64,000 nucleotides of DNA from Microbacterium protaetiae. GTDB lineage: Bacteria; Actinomycetota; Actinomycetes; Actinomycetales; Microbacteriaceae. Under the pieces are notes generated by a model that worked only from the letters and a program-made list of their open reading frames with translations, had not been told where the DNA came from and searched no databases. This document shows positions 56,914-64,000 of the stretch, in pieces; the stretch's first letter is position 1; each line of letters begins with the position of its first letter. A program made the position numbers and the translations under genes. The stretch spans positions 1,426,001 through 1,490,000 of the forward strand of contig NZ_CP035494.1 of NCBI RefSeq assembly GCF_004135285.1. Direction: 5' to 3'.

Positions 56914-58478
56914 ACGCGCTGATCCCGCTGCTGGTCACGCTGCCGCTGCTGGGCGCCGCCGTGGCGCTAGTGGCCGGCCGCCACCGCCGGCTGCAGATAG
57001 CGGCATCCGTTGTCACCCTCTCGGCGGTCGTGGTGATCGCAGCTGTGCTGTTGCTGGCGGTGGATGCCTCGGGTTCGCCGGTCGCGGTCTCGGTGGGCGG
57101 CTGGCCCATTCCGTTCGGCATCGTGTTGTACGTCGACCGGCTCTCGGCTCTGCTGGTGGGCGTCTCGGCGGTCGTGCTGCTGGCGGTGCTGCTGTTCTCG
57201 GTGGGTCAGGGCTACGCCGACGGCGACGATGACACGCCCGTCACGATCTTCCATCCGACCTACCTCATCCTCGCGGCGGGCATCTTCAACGCCTTCATCG
57301 CCGGCGACCTTTTCAACCTGTACGTCGGGTTCGAGATCCTGCTGGTGGCTTCGTATGTGCTGATCACCCTCGGCGGCACCGAATCGCGCATCCGCACCGG
57401 GGTCGTCTACATCGTCGTCTCGCTGGTGTCGTCGATTCTGTTCCTTGCGGCCATCGCGATGATCTATGCGGCCGTCGGCACCGTGAACATGGCCCAGATC
57501 GCCGAGCGGATGGCCGAGCTGCCGGCATCCACTCAACTCGTGCTGCACCTGATGCTGCTCATCGCCTTCGCGATAAAGGCAGCGGTGTTTCCGCTCTCGT
57601 TCTGGCTGCCCGACTCGTACCCCACTGCGCCGGCCCCGGTCACCGCGGTGTTCGCGGGTCTTTTGACCAAGGTCGGCGTGTACGCGATGATCCGCACCGA
57701 GACGCAGCTGTTCCCGTCGAGCAACGTGAACACGCTGCTGCTGATCGTGGGCCTCGCCACGATGGTGATCGGCATTCTCGGCGCGCTCGCACAGGCCGAG
57801 CTCAAGCGCATCCTCTCGTTCACGCTGGTCAGCCATATCGGCTACATGGTCTTCGGCCTGGCCATCGCCACCCCCGCCGGATTCGGCGCCGTGGCGTATT
57901 ACATCGTGCATCACATCGTGGTGCAGACCACGCTGTTCCTCGCGGTCGGACTCATCGAGCGTCGCGCCGGGTCGACGTCGATCCTGCGCGTGAAGGGACT
58001 CATGCGCGCAGCGCCGGTGCTGGCCGTGTTGTTCTTCATTCCGGCGATAAACCTCGGCGGGCTGCCACCGTTCTCGGGCTTCATCGGCAAGTACGCGCTC
58101 TTCGATGCGGCCGCGCGGGTGGGCACGCCGTTGATGATGGTGCTCATCGTCGGCGGCATCGTCACCTCGCTGCTGACGCTGTATGCACTCATGCGCGCCT
58201 GGAACCTTTCGTTCTGGCGCGAGAACGACGAGCCCGACGAGGCCGAGATCGAGACGCTCGACCGGGTCGCATACCTGAAGGGCGCCCCGGCGGCCGCCGA
58301 GCAGAGCGAGCGCCGGGCCATTCCCCGCATCATGACGGCGGCCACGGCGGGCATGGTCGCGGTGACCCTGGCTCTGACGGTGTTCGCCGGGCCCCTCTAC
58401 GATCTGTGCACGCGCATCGGCGACGGCATCGCTCACCCGGTGCACGTCACGCAGCTCGACGAGGAGGCGACAGAATGA
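56910..58478 (+). CDS. mrpD: Mrp antiporter subunit D
   Basis: 522-residue NuoM/N-like antiporter subunit with about 14 spans. Proton-path motifs AFAIKAAVFPLSFWLPDSYPTAPAP and LLTKVGVYAMIR carry the conserved lysines. ATGA overlaps with both neighbours. Confidence 0.95.
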   Translation: MNALIPLLVTLPLLGAAVALVAGRHRRLQIAASVVTLSAVVVIAAVLLLAVDASGSPVAVSVGGWPIPFGIVLYVDRLSALLVGVSAVVLLAVLLFSVGQGYADGDDDTPVTIFHPTYLILAAGIFNAFIAGDLFNLYVGFEILLVASYVLITLGGTESRIRTGVVYIVVSLVSSILFLAAIAMIYAAVGTVNMAQIAERMAELPASTQLVLHLMLLIAFAIKAAVFPLSFWLPDSYPTAPAPVTAVFAGLLTKVGVYAMIRTETQLFPSSNVNTLLLIVGLATMVIGILGALAQAELKRILSFTLVSHIGYMVFGLAIATPAGFGAVAYYIVHHIVVQTTLFLAVGLIERRAGSTSILRVKGLMRAAPVLAVLFFIPAINLGGLPPFSGFIGKYALFDAAARVGTPLMMVLIVGGIVTSLLTLYALMRAWNLSFWRENDEPDEAEIETLDRVAYLKGAPAAAEQSERRAIPRIMTAATAGMVAVTLALTVFAGPLYDLCTRIGDGIAHPVHVTQLDEEATE

Positions 58479-59023
58479 ATGCTCTGAAGTCGCTCTGGCG
58501 TCAGCTGCCATTCTTCGTGTGGCTGATCGCCCTGTGGATGCTGCTGTGGGGCCAGTTCACGGTGCTGGCCGCCGTCACCGGCCTGATCGTGGCGTTGTTC
58601 GTGACCCGGGTCTTCCGGCTGCCGCCGGTCGAGCTGTCGGGCCGGATCAACCTCTGGTGGGGGCTTGTCTACATCGTCGAGTTCCTCGCCAACGTCGTGA
58701 TCGGCTCGCTCACGGTCGCCTGGCAGGCCGTCGACTGGCGCCACCAGCCGAGCTCGGCGATCATCGCGGTACAACTGCGCACCGACGACGACCTCATCAT
58801 GACGCACGTCGGGGTCACGGCATCCCTCATTCCCGGTTCGCTGGTCGTGCACACCGACCGCGATCAGCGCATCATCTACCTGCACTTCATCGGCGTGCAT
58901 TCGCTCGATGACGTTGAGAAGCAGCGCCGCGGGGTGCTGCACTGGGAGGAGCGCATCGTGCGGGCGGTCGGTTCTCGCGCCCAGCTCGACGCGCTGCGCC
59001 GGGATGCCGGAGGTGAGAGATGA
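58475..59023 (+). CDS. mrpE: Mrp antiporter subunit E
   Basis: 182-residue MnhE-family protein. Two or three N-terminal hydrophobic segments (about 13-45, 62-82), then a soluble domain with VTASLIPGSLVVH, the family signature. GAGGAGG ribosome site inside the mrpD 3' end; ATGA overlap. Confidence 0.94.
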   Translation: MNALKSLWRQLPFFVWLIALWMLLWGQFTVLAAVTGLIVALFVTRVFRLPPVELSGRINLWWGLVYIVEFLANVVIGSLTVAWQAVDWRHQPSSAIIAVQLRTDDDLIMTHVGVTASLIPGSLVVHTDRDQRIIYLHFIGVHSLDDVEKQRRGVLHWEERIVRAVGSRAQLDALRRDAGGER

Positions 59024-59283
59024 CCGTCATGGTGTGGATCATCTACCTGGTCTTCGCCGCTGCGGCCCTGCTGGCGCTGTGGCGCATCGTGCGGGGTCCG
59101 TCGATCCTCGACCGGGCGGTGGCCGCCGACGTGCTGCTGACCGAGGTGCTGTGCATTCTCGGCGCCGACATGGTGATCAATCACCACACCAAGACGCTGC
59201 CGGTGCTGCTGATCATCGCGGCGATCGGCGTGTTCGGCTCGATCGCGATAGCCCGGTTCGTGGCGCGGAAAGGCGGACAGTGA
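59020..59283 (+). CDS. mrpF: Mrp antiporter subunit F
   Basis: 87-residue three-span subunit; RIVRGPSILDRAVAADVLL is the family signature and the C-terminus ends ARFVARKGGQ. ATGA overlap with mrpE and a one-base overlap with mrpG. Confidence 0.94.
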   Translation: MTVMVWIIYLVFAAAALLALWRIVRGPSILDRAVAADVLLTEVLCILGADMVINHHTKTLPVLLIIAAIGVFGSIAIARFVARKGGQ

Positions 59284-59732
59284 TGGATGCCGCACTGGAC
59301 GTGGTCTCGGTGGTGCTGGTGCTCATCGGCGCCCTGCTGTGCCTGACCGCGGCGATCGGCGTCGCCCGCTTCACCGACGTGCCCACCCGGCTGCACGCGG
59401 CGACCAAGCCGCAGGTGCTCGGCCTCATGCTCATCTGCCTGGCCATCGCCCTTGCGCTGCGGTCGTGGCCGGTGACGGCGTTCCTGGTGCCGGTCGTGCT
59501 CATTCAGCTGGCGACCGCGCCGCTGTCGGCGCACATGGTCGGGCGGCAGGCGTACCGCAACGGCCGCATCGACCGGCCGTCGATGGTGGTCGATGAGCTC
59601 GCCGATCGCGCTGCCGGTGACGAGGTGGGCGACCCGACGACGACGCCGACCTCGCCGACCCCGACCATCGCGCCGGCGTCGGACGAGCCCTCGCCCGATG
59701 AGAGTGCGCCCGACGGGCGCGGGAACGGGTGA
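59283..59732 (+). CDS. mrpG: Mrp antiporter subunit G
   Basis: 149-residue MnhG-family subunit with three spans in the first 90 residues and the signature GVARFTDVPTRLHAATKPQVLG. The C-terminal 45 residues are a Thr/Pro/Asp/Ser-rich disordered tail. Last gene of the A(B)CDEFG operon. Confidence 0.94.
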   Translation: MDAALDVVSVVLVLIGALLCLTAAIGVARFTDVPTRLHAATKPQVLGLMLICLAIALALRSWPVTAFLVPVVLIQLATAPLSAHMVGRQAYRNGRIDRPSMVVDELADRAAGDEVGDPTTTPTSPTPTIAPASDEPSPDESAPDGRGNG

Positions 59733-59804
59733 GACCCGCATCCACGTCCGTCAGGCGCACTCTCAGCGAAGCATCCCGGTGCCGTGCGGTCGGAGTGCGA
59801 CGGC

Positions 59805-60632
59805 TCAGTACCAGCCGGTGGACTGGGAGTGGCTCCACGCGCCGCACGGCGTGCCATAGCGGCTCTTGATGTAGCTCAGACCCCAGTTGATCTGCACGGT
59901 CGCGCTGCTCTGCCAGCCGGCGCCCATCTTCGATCCGGGAAGGGCCTGCGGAATGCCGTAGGCGCCCGACGGGTTGGCGGCGTTCACGCGCCAGCCCGAC
60001 TCGCGATTCCACAGCGAGTTCAGGCACGAGAACTGGTCGGAGCCCCAGCCGTACTTGCTGGCCATCGCGCTGCGCGCATACGCACGCGCCGCCGACGGGG
60101 AGTTACCGCCGGCCGCCGAAACGCTGCCGGTCGAGGCGGCGACGGCGCCGCCGCCGCTCGACGACGACTGCGTGGCCTTCTTGGCCGCGGCCTCCTGCCG
60201 CGCCTTTTCGGCGGCAGCTGCGGCGGCCTTCTTCGCAGCCGCCTTCTTCGCGGCGGCCTTGCGGGCCTGCTCCTTGTCGTACTTGACGACCTTGGCCGCG
60301 ACGGTCGCGGTGGTGTTGCGCAGTTCGGCGGTCAGAGCCTCGACCTGCGCGGGAGAAGCGGCTGTGGAGTCTTGGATGTCGGCGATCTGTGTCGTCAGTG
60401 ACGCCGTGCTCACCTTGCCGTGCGCGAGGTTCGCGGTGCCGCGCGCGATGTTCGCGTAATACGCGGCATTCTGGTCGACCGGGCGGGGCCCGGTCTCGAC
60501 GTGGGCCGGGGTGTCATCTCGCGGCGGTGCGCCGGCCGCGCTGGCCGGAACGGCCACGACCGCAAGAGCGGCCACCGCTGAGATCGTGAGGAAAAGGGAC
60601 TTCTTCGGGTGGGTCAGGGTGCGAAGGCGCAC
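59805..60632 (-). CDS. Secreted transglycosylase-like protein
   Basis: 275 residues from the GTG at 60632. Signal peptide (TLTHPKKSLFLTISAVAALA, cleavage near ASA-AG), a long helical Ala/Lys/Gln-rich middle, then a C-terminal SLT/lysozyme-like domain with the probable catalytic Glu in LWNRESGW and NPSGAYGIPQALPGSKM. Likely cleaves peptidoglycan. An in-frame ATG at 60704 would add 24 residues and give an unusually long signal n-region; GTG with GGAG just upstream is preferred. Ends GAWSHSQSTGWY, as do many actinobacterial relatives. Confidence 0.85.
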   Translation of the reverse strand: MRLRTLTHPKKSLFLTISAVAALAVVAVPASAAGAPPRDDTPAHVETGPRPVDQNAAYYANIARGTANLAHGKVSTASLTTQIADIQDSTAASPAQVEALTAELRNTTATVAAKVVKYDKEQARKAAAKKAAAKKAAAAAAEKARQEAAAKKATQSSSSGGGAVAASTGSVSAAGGNSPSAARAYARSAMASKYGWGSDQFSCLNSLWNRESGWRVNAANPSGAYGIPQALPGSKMGAGWQSSATVQINWGLSYIKSRYGTPCGAWSHSQSTGWY

Positions 60633-61044
60633 GGGGCTCCGATGTTCGTACTGTCCCGCCGTGCGTGGCGCGACCCCTTGCGGGGCGCGGGCTACAAGTG
60701 ACATCTTCAGCGGGATGCCACCTGGGCGGGCTGGTCGTCTCGGCTGGCCGTGTGCTCTGCGACACGGGTGTCGCGCGGCACTATCCGGCGTTGTGTCAGA
60801 GGTGCTGGGCCTTCGGCCATGCGGCCGAACCGAGACATCCACCGTCTCGATCGGGTGCCGGGGCGGGGACCGGTCAACCGTAGGTGCCGTTTCTGGGCGG
60901 TTCCTCCGAGAACGCTGGTAACGAATCAATAACGGGATGCCGCGGCGCGGCATCGGCTCGACGTCGGCAGGCAGCATCCCGGCCCGGCTACCGAACGCAT
61001 AACGATGCGTTTGCGGGGGCTGCGGCATCCGCATACTCGAAGAC
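60633..61044. promoter_or_regulatory. Long structured leader of the transglycosylase gene
   Basis: 412 bases between divergent genes, no supported gene. Hairpins: CGCGACCCC/GGGGCGCG-type stem at 60669-60689; GATGCCGCG/CGCGGCATC at 60936-60954; a GGCCTTCGGCC core near 60808-60822. Such long leaders before peptidoglycan-cleaving enzymes in actinobacteria often hold cyclic-di-AMP riboswitches, but I could not match the consensus here. Confidence 0.4.
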
Positions 61045-61539
61045 ATGGGGCGAGGACTCACCGGGCCGGCGGCCAGTGCCGTACTGGCACTGGGCCTGCT
61101 CACCGGGTGCTCCGGAGCGCCGTTCGGCACGGCGGGTCAGTGCGTGGACTGGGTGGCCTTCGACACACCCGCTGACGCTCTGGAAGATGCGTCGTCGGCG
61201 GTGGTCGGCACTGTCGGGGAGAAGGTCGGCGAGGCGAACCTCTTCGGGTACACCGTGAACGCCTGGAGCGTGCAGGTCGACCACTGGGCGAAGGGCTCGG
61301 GCGAGGGGAGCATCCGTGTGCTGTCCGCACCTGAGACCTGCAGCGCGGGATCGCCGTATCCCGGTGGCGACCCGTTCGGTGCGGCATCCGGCCTGCAGCT
61401 GATCCTGCTGCACGAGGAGAACGGCGCACCGCGCACCATCACGCCATGGCAGGGCATCGTGCCGGCGCCGGGCGGGGTCGTGCCCGAGGCGTGGCCGCCC
61501 GGAACGATGGGCAGCCCGCCGGCGACGCCGGGGGAGTGA
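61045..61539 (+). CDS. Uncharacterised lipoprotein
   Basis: 164-residue protein with signal peptide and lipobox LLTGC (Cys22), then a small domain with two further cysteines (QCVDWV and ETCSAG) that could pair. No family recognised. Pro/Gly-rich C-terminus. Divergent from the transglycosylase-like gene. Confidence 0.7.
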   Translation: MGRGLTGPAASAVLALGLLTGCSGAPFGTAGQCVDWVAFDTPADALEDASSAVVGTVGEKVGEANLFGYTVNAWSVQVDHWAKGSGEGSIRVLSAPETCSAGSPYPGGDPFGAASGLQLILLHEENGAPRTITPWQGIVPAPGGVVPEAWPPGTMGSPPATPGE

Positions 61540-61553
61540 TTCGCGCGGCGATT

Positions 61554-61688
61554 GGTCGTTTCGTCTCGCTGCGCTCGCTCAACGACCGGGCAGGGCTCGC
61601 TCAACGACCGGGCGCGGCTTGCTCAGCGACCGCGCGCGGTCCGCTCAACGACCGGGCGCGGTCCGCTCAACGACCGGGCGCGGCTCGC
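61554..61688. repeat. REP-like cluster 3
   Basis: A whole 34-base unit at 61554-61587 (GGTCGTTTCGTCTCGCTGCG ... AACGACC), then about five partial units GCTCAACGACCGGGCGCGG between converging genes, running up to the acylase stop codon: the last GCTCA provides the TGA in reverse. Confidence 0.8.
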
Positions 61689-64000
61689 TCAGTCGGCGGG
61701 CGCCAGCACCAGGGTGTGCGTCGCGGCAGCCTTGACCGCCTTCGGCGAGAACGCCCACGGCAGCGCTTGAACGTGCTGCCACGCCTCGGCCTGGTCGTCG
61801 TAGTTCGGGTGGAAGGCGTGACCGCTTTCGCCGGTGAGGTTGGTCCACGTCGACGCGTCGAAGTTCGACAGGTCGACCACCATGCGCATCGACGGCACGG
61901 TCGACACGTCGAAGCCATCGCCGATCGCCCAGCCCGTGGCATCCACCACACTCGACCCACCGCCCACGGCGAGCGGACCCCGGTTGAAAAGCCACTCGAT
62001 CGGCGCGATGCCGCTCGAGCCGAACGTTGCGCTGGTCAGCGTGAGCTTGTGGATGCCGCCCCAGGTCCACTGCTCGGGATTCGAGCCCTCGAGCTCGGCC
62101 AGGCGGTGGTATGCGTCGGTCGCGGCCTTGACGAGCATCTGCTGCTGGCTGGTCACTGAGATCTGGTCGTTGGTCCACCAGCTCGAGTCGGGGTCGTCGA
62201 GCAGATTGTCGGCGACGAGGAACAGCCGGCTCTGGCTGCCAGTGGGCGCCGGATGCTCGCGGCGGGTGAAGAGGTCCTGGGCCAGCTCGTCCCACACCAC
62301 GTTCGCGTAGGCTGCCGCGGCCGAATCGACGGCGTTCTGGCCGTCCCACAGGTCGAACAGGTCGAGGGCCGACTGCACCTGCGTGTCGTCGACGGTGATG
62401 TCCTTGTACGCGGTGATGAGCTTCTTGCCGATCCAGAAGTCGGTGTCGGACTGAATGTCGCGCATGTCCTGCACCGTGAGCTTGTGGTCGGCCGAGGCTC
62501 GCTGGATGAGGTCGGTGATGCGCGCGGCGCGCCAGCCGTAGTCCCAGTCGTTGGTGAGGAAGTACGGATAGTCGTCGCCCGTGATCGCGTTGTTGGCCGT
62601 GACGATGTACCCGTCGTCGGGGTTGTACAACACCGGCAGCTTCGCGAACGGAATGAAGCCCTTCCAGTCGTAATCCGAGTCCCAGCCCGGCTGTGGCATC
62701 GACCCGTCGCCGGCACCGCGAATCGGCAGCTTGCCGGGTGCCTGGTATCCGATGTTGCCGTTGACGTCGGCGTAGATGAGGTTCTGCGCCGGCACGTCGA
62801 ACTGCTCGGCCGCGGCGCGGAATCCGGCGAAGTCCTGCGCCTGGTCGAGAGTGAAGATGGCCTCGGCGGTCGTTCCCGGAGTCAGTGCCGTCCACTTCAG
62901 CGCGACGGCGGTATCGCCGTCGGGCATGCTGCTCGGCTCGGTGACCTTGCCATCCGATCCGGTGACCGGATGCTGCGCGATGGCGGCATCGTCGTCGTTG
63001 ACGCTGGAGATGATCGGGCCGTTGTTGGTCGACCGGATCTCGAGGTCGACGTCTTTTCCGCCGGCGACCTTGATGGTCTCGTGCGAGATCTTCAGGGGCA
63101 CGAGCTTGCCGTCTCGCCAGTAGTCATCGCCCTGGACGCGCTCGAGGTACAGGTCGGTCACGTCGGTGGTCAGGTTGGTGAACCCCCACGCGATGCTCGT
63201 GTTGTGGCCGATGACCACGCCCGGAACGCCGGAGAAGCCGAAACCGGCGACGTCGAACGGGCAGGCCGCCGACACCTTCGCGCACCGCAGACCGATCTGA
63301 TGCCAGATGCTGGGCATGGCGGCGCCCAAGTGCGGATCGTTGCTCAGCAGCGGCATCCCACTCTCGGTCAGATCACCCGATACCACCCAGGAGTTCGAGC
63401 CTACGCCCTCGCCGACCTGCCCGATGAGCGCGCTGGCAGCCTCGACGACATTGTCGACCTGCTGCCACTGCAGCGATGCCGGGGCGGTCGAGCCCGCCTC
63501 GACGTCGGGGGTCTTCGCGTCCGGGGCATCCGTGGACAGCTCCGGCACGATGACCGGGTTCTGATCGAACGGGTAGGCGGGGTAGAGGTCGGCGATCTGC
63601 TCCTGCGTGTAGCCGGCGCCAGCCAGCAGAGCGCGGTCGGTCTCGTCGCCGAGGTTCGCGCGCAGATCCCAGGCCATCGCCTTCAGCCACGCGAGCGAGT
63701 CGGCGATCGTCCACTTCTCGATCGTGTAGTCGGGGTTCTGCAGCCCCAGCACGGCGTACTCCAGCGAGACTGCGGCGCCGTGGTGGTCGGAGAGATAGGC
63801 GTTCACCCCGTCGGCGTAGGCCTGATAGTAGGCCTTCGCGTCATCCGAGAGCAGGTCGACCTCTTGCTCGGCGACCTTGCGCCAGCCCAGCGTGCGCAAG
63901 AACGTGTCGGTGGGCAGCTGCGAGGCTCCGAACAGCTCTGAGAGCCGGCCGCTGGTCACGTGCCGGCGAAAGTCCATCTCCCAGAAGCGATCCTGCGCGT
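61689..64000 (-). CDS. Penicillin acylase family protein (5' end outside window)
   Basis: At least 770 residues of an S45 N-terminal-nucleophile hydrolase. The visible start AQDRFWEMDFRRH is the conserved early alpha-chain motif, so only the signal and first residues are missing. Self-processing would expose Ser194 (numbered from the first Met, 63977) in GVGSNSWVVSG as the beta-chain nucleophile. Later DPHLGAAMPSIWHQIGL and GVPGVVIGHNTSIAWG are family hallmarks. Probably secreted; substrates may be N-acyl compounds such as beta-lactams or acyl-homoserine lactones. The stop lies at the edge of REP-like cluster 3. Confidence 0.95.
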   Translation of the reverse strand, partial: AQDRFWEMDFRRHVTSGRLSELFGASQLPTDTFLRTLGWRKVAEQEVDLLSDDAKAYYQAYADGVNAYLSDHHGAAVSLEYAVLGLQNPDYTIEKWTIADSLAWLKAMAWDLRANLGDETDRALLAGAGYTQEQIADLYPAYPFDQNPVIVPELSTDAPDAKTPDVEAGSTAPASLQWQQVDNVVEAASALIGQVGEGVGSNSWVVSGDLTESGMPLLSNDPHLGAAMPSIWHQIGLRCAKVSAACPFDVAGFGFSGVPGVVIGHNTSIAWGFTNLTTDVTDLYLERVQGDDYWRDGKLVPLKISHETIKVAGGKDVDLEIRSTNNGPIISSVNDDDAAIAQHPVTGSDGKVTEPSSMPDGDTAVALKWTALTPGTTAEAIFTLDQAQDFAGFRAAAEQFDVPAQNLIYADVNGNIGYQAPGKLPIRGAGDGSMPQPGWDSDYDWKGFIPFAKLPVLYNPDDGYIVTANNAITGDDYPYFLTNDWDYGWRAARITDLIQRASADHKLTVQDMRDIQSDTDFWIGKKLITAYKDITVDDTQVQSALDLFDLWDGQNAVDSAAAAYANVVWDELAQDLFTRREHPAPTGSQSRLFLVADNLLDDPDSSWWTNDQISVTSQQQMLVKAATDAYHRLAELEGSNPEQWTWGGIHKLTLTSATFGSSGIAPIEWLFNRGPLAVGGGSSVVDATGWAIGDGFDVSTVPSMRMVVDLSNFDASTWTNLTGESGHAFHPNYDDQAEAWQHVQALPWAFSPKAVKAAATHTLVLAPAD

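Overview
The window is about 64 kb of a GC-rich actinobacterial chromosome centred on the replication origin. The family Microbacteriaceae (Microbacterium-like) fits best. The evidence is the order rpmH-rnpA-yidD-yidC | dnaA-dnaN-recF-DUF721-gyrB-gyrA-DUF3566-tRNA-Ile-tRNA-Ala, the actinobacterial block ppiA-rhomboid-crgA ... sortase-pabA-pknB-pknA-pbpA-rodA-pstP-fhaB-fhaA, a NucS mismatch endonuclease, an MhuD-like heme oxygenase, and REP-like palindromes ending in GGTCGTT/AACGACC. No insertion sequence, prophage, rRNA or CRISPR array was seen.

Layout. 1-1613: leftward ribosomal protein L34, RNase P protein, YidD and YidC. 1614-6723: origin region with DnaA boxes on both sides of dnaA, then clamp, recF and a DciA-type helicase loader. 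6844-12142: gyrase, DUF3566 and two tRNAs. 12392-17209: small housekeeping genes (heme oxygenase, NUDIX, YbaK deacylase, cyclophilin, rhomboid, crgA). 17435-23025: oligopeptide-type ABC importer. 23070-24642: class E sortase, a tiny membrane protein, and an amidotransferase. 24657-33771 (leftward): the Ser/Thr kinase, phosphatase, FHA and SEDS/PBP operon that coordinates growth and wall synthesis. 33890-34474: a cluster of evenly spaced dyad repeats in front of tRNA-Leu. 34719-37068: DUF6790-like and DUF6226-like genes, then a metallo-hydrolase/MarR pair with a clear operator. 37065-45370: a sugar-acid utilisation cluster (FadR-type regulator, ABC importer, galactonate dehydratase-like and ManD-family dehydratases, gluconokinase, GNAT, second FadR-type regulator). 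45780-49287: cold shock protein, coiled-coil membrane protein, HAD phosphatase and NucS. 49376-53235: two MFS transporters and a LacI regulator. 53402-59732: a complete Mrp Na+/H+ antiporter with subunits A and B fused. 59805-64000: a transglycosylase-like secreted protein, a lipoprotein and a penicillin acylase cut by the window edge.

The least explained structure is non-coding. (a) Three copies of an 84-bp AT-rich palindrome built of three nested palindromes lie just after the stop codons of dnaN, an MFS gene and lacI. (b) Six 49-bp dyads, two runs of them at an exact 64-bp period, lie at 33.9-34.5 kb. (c) A 102-bp direct repeat carrying its own inverted repeat lies at 48.3-48.5 kb. (d) Four REP-like loci are present, one of which seems to supply the start codon of a gene. 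Functions for these are inference; the sequence patterns are read directly.
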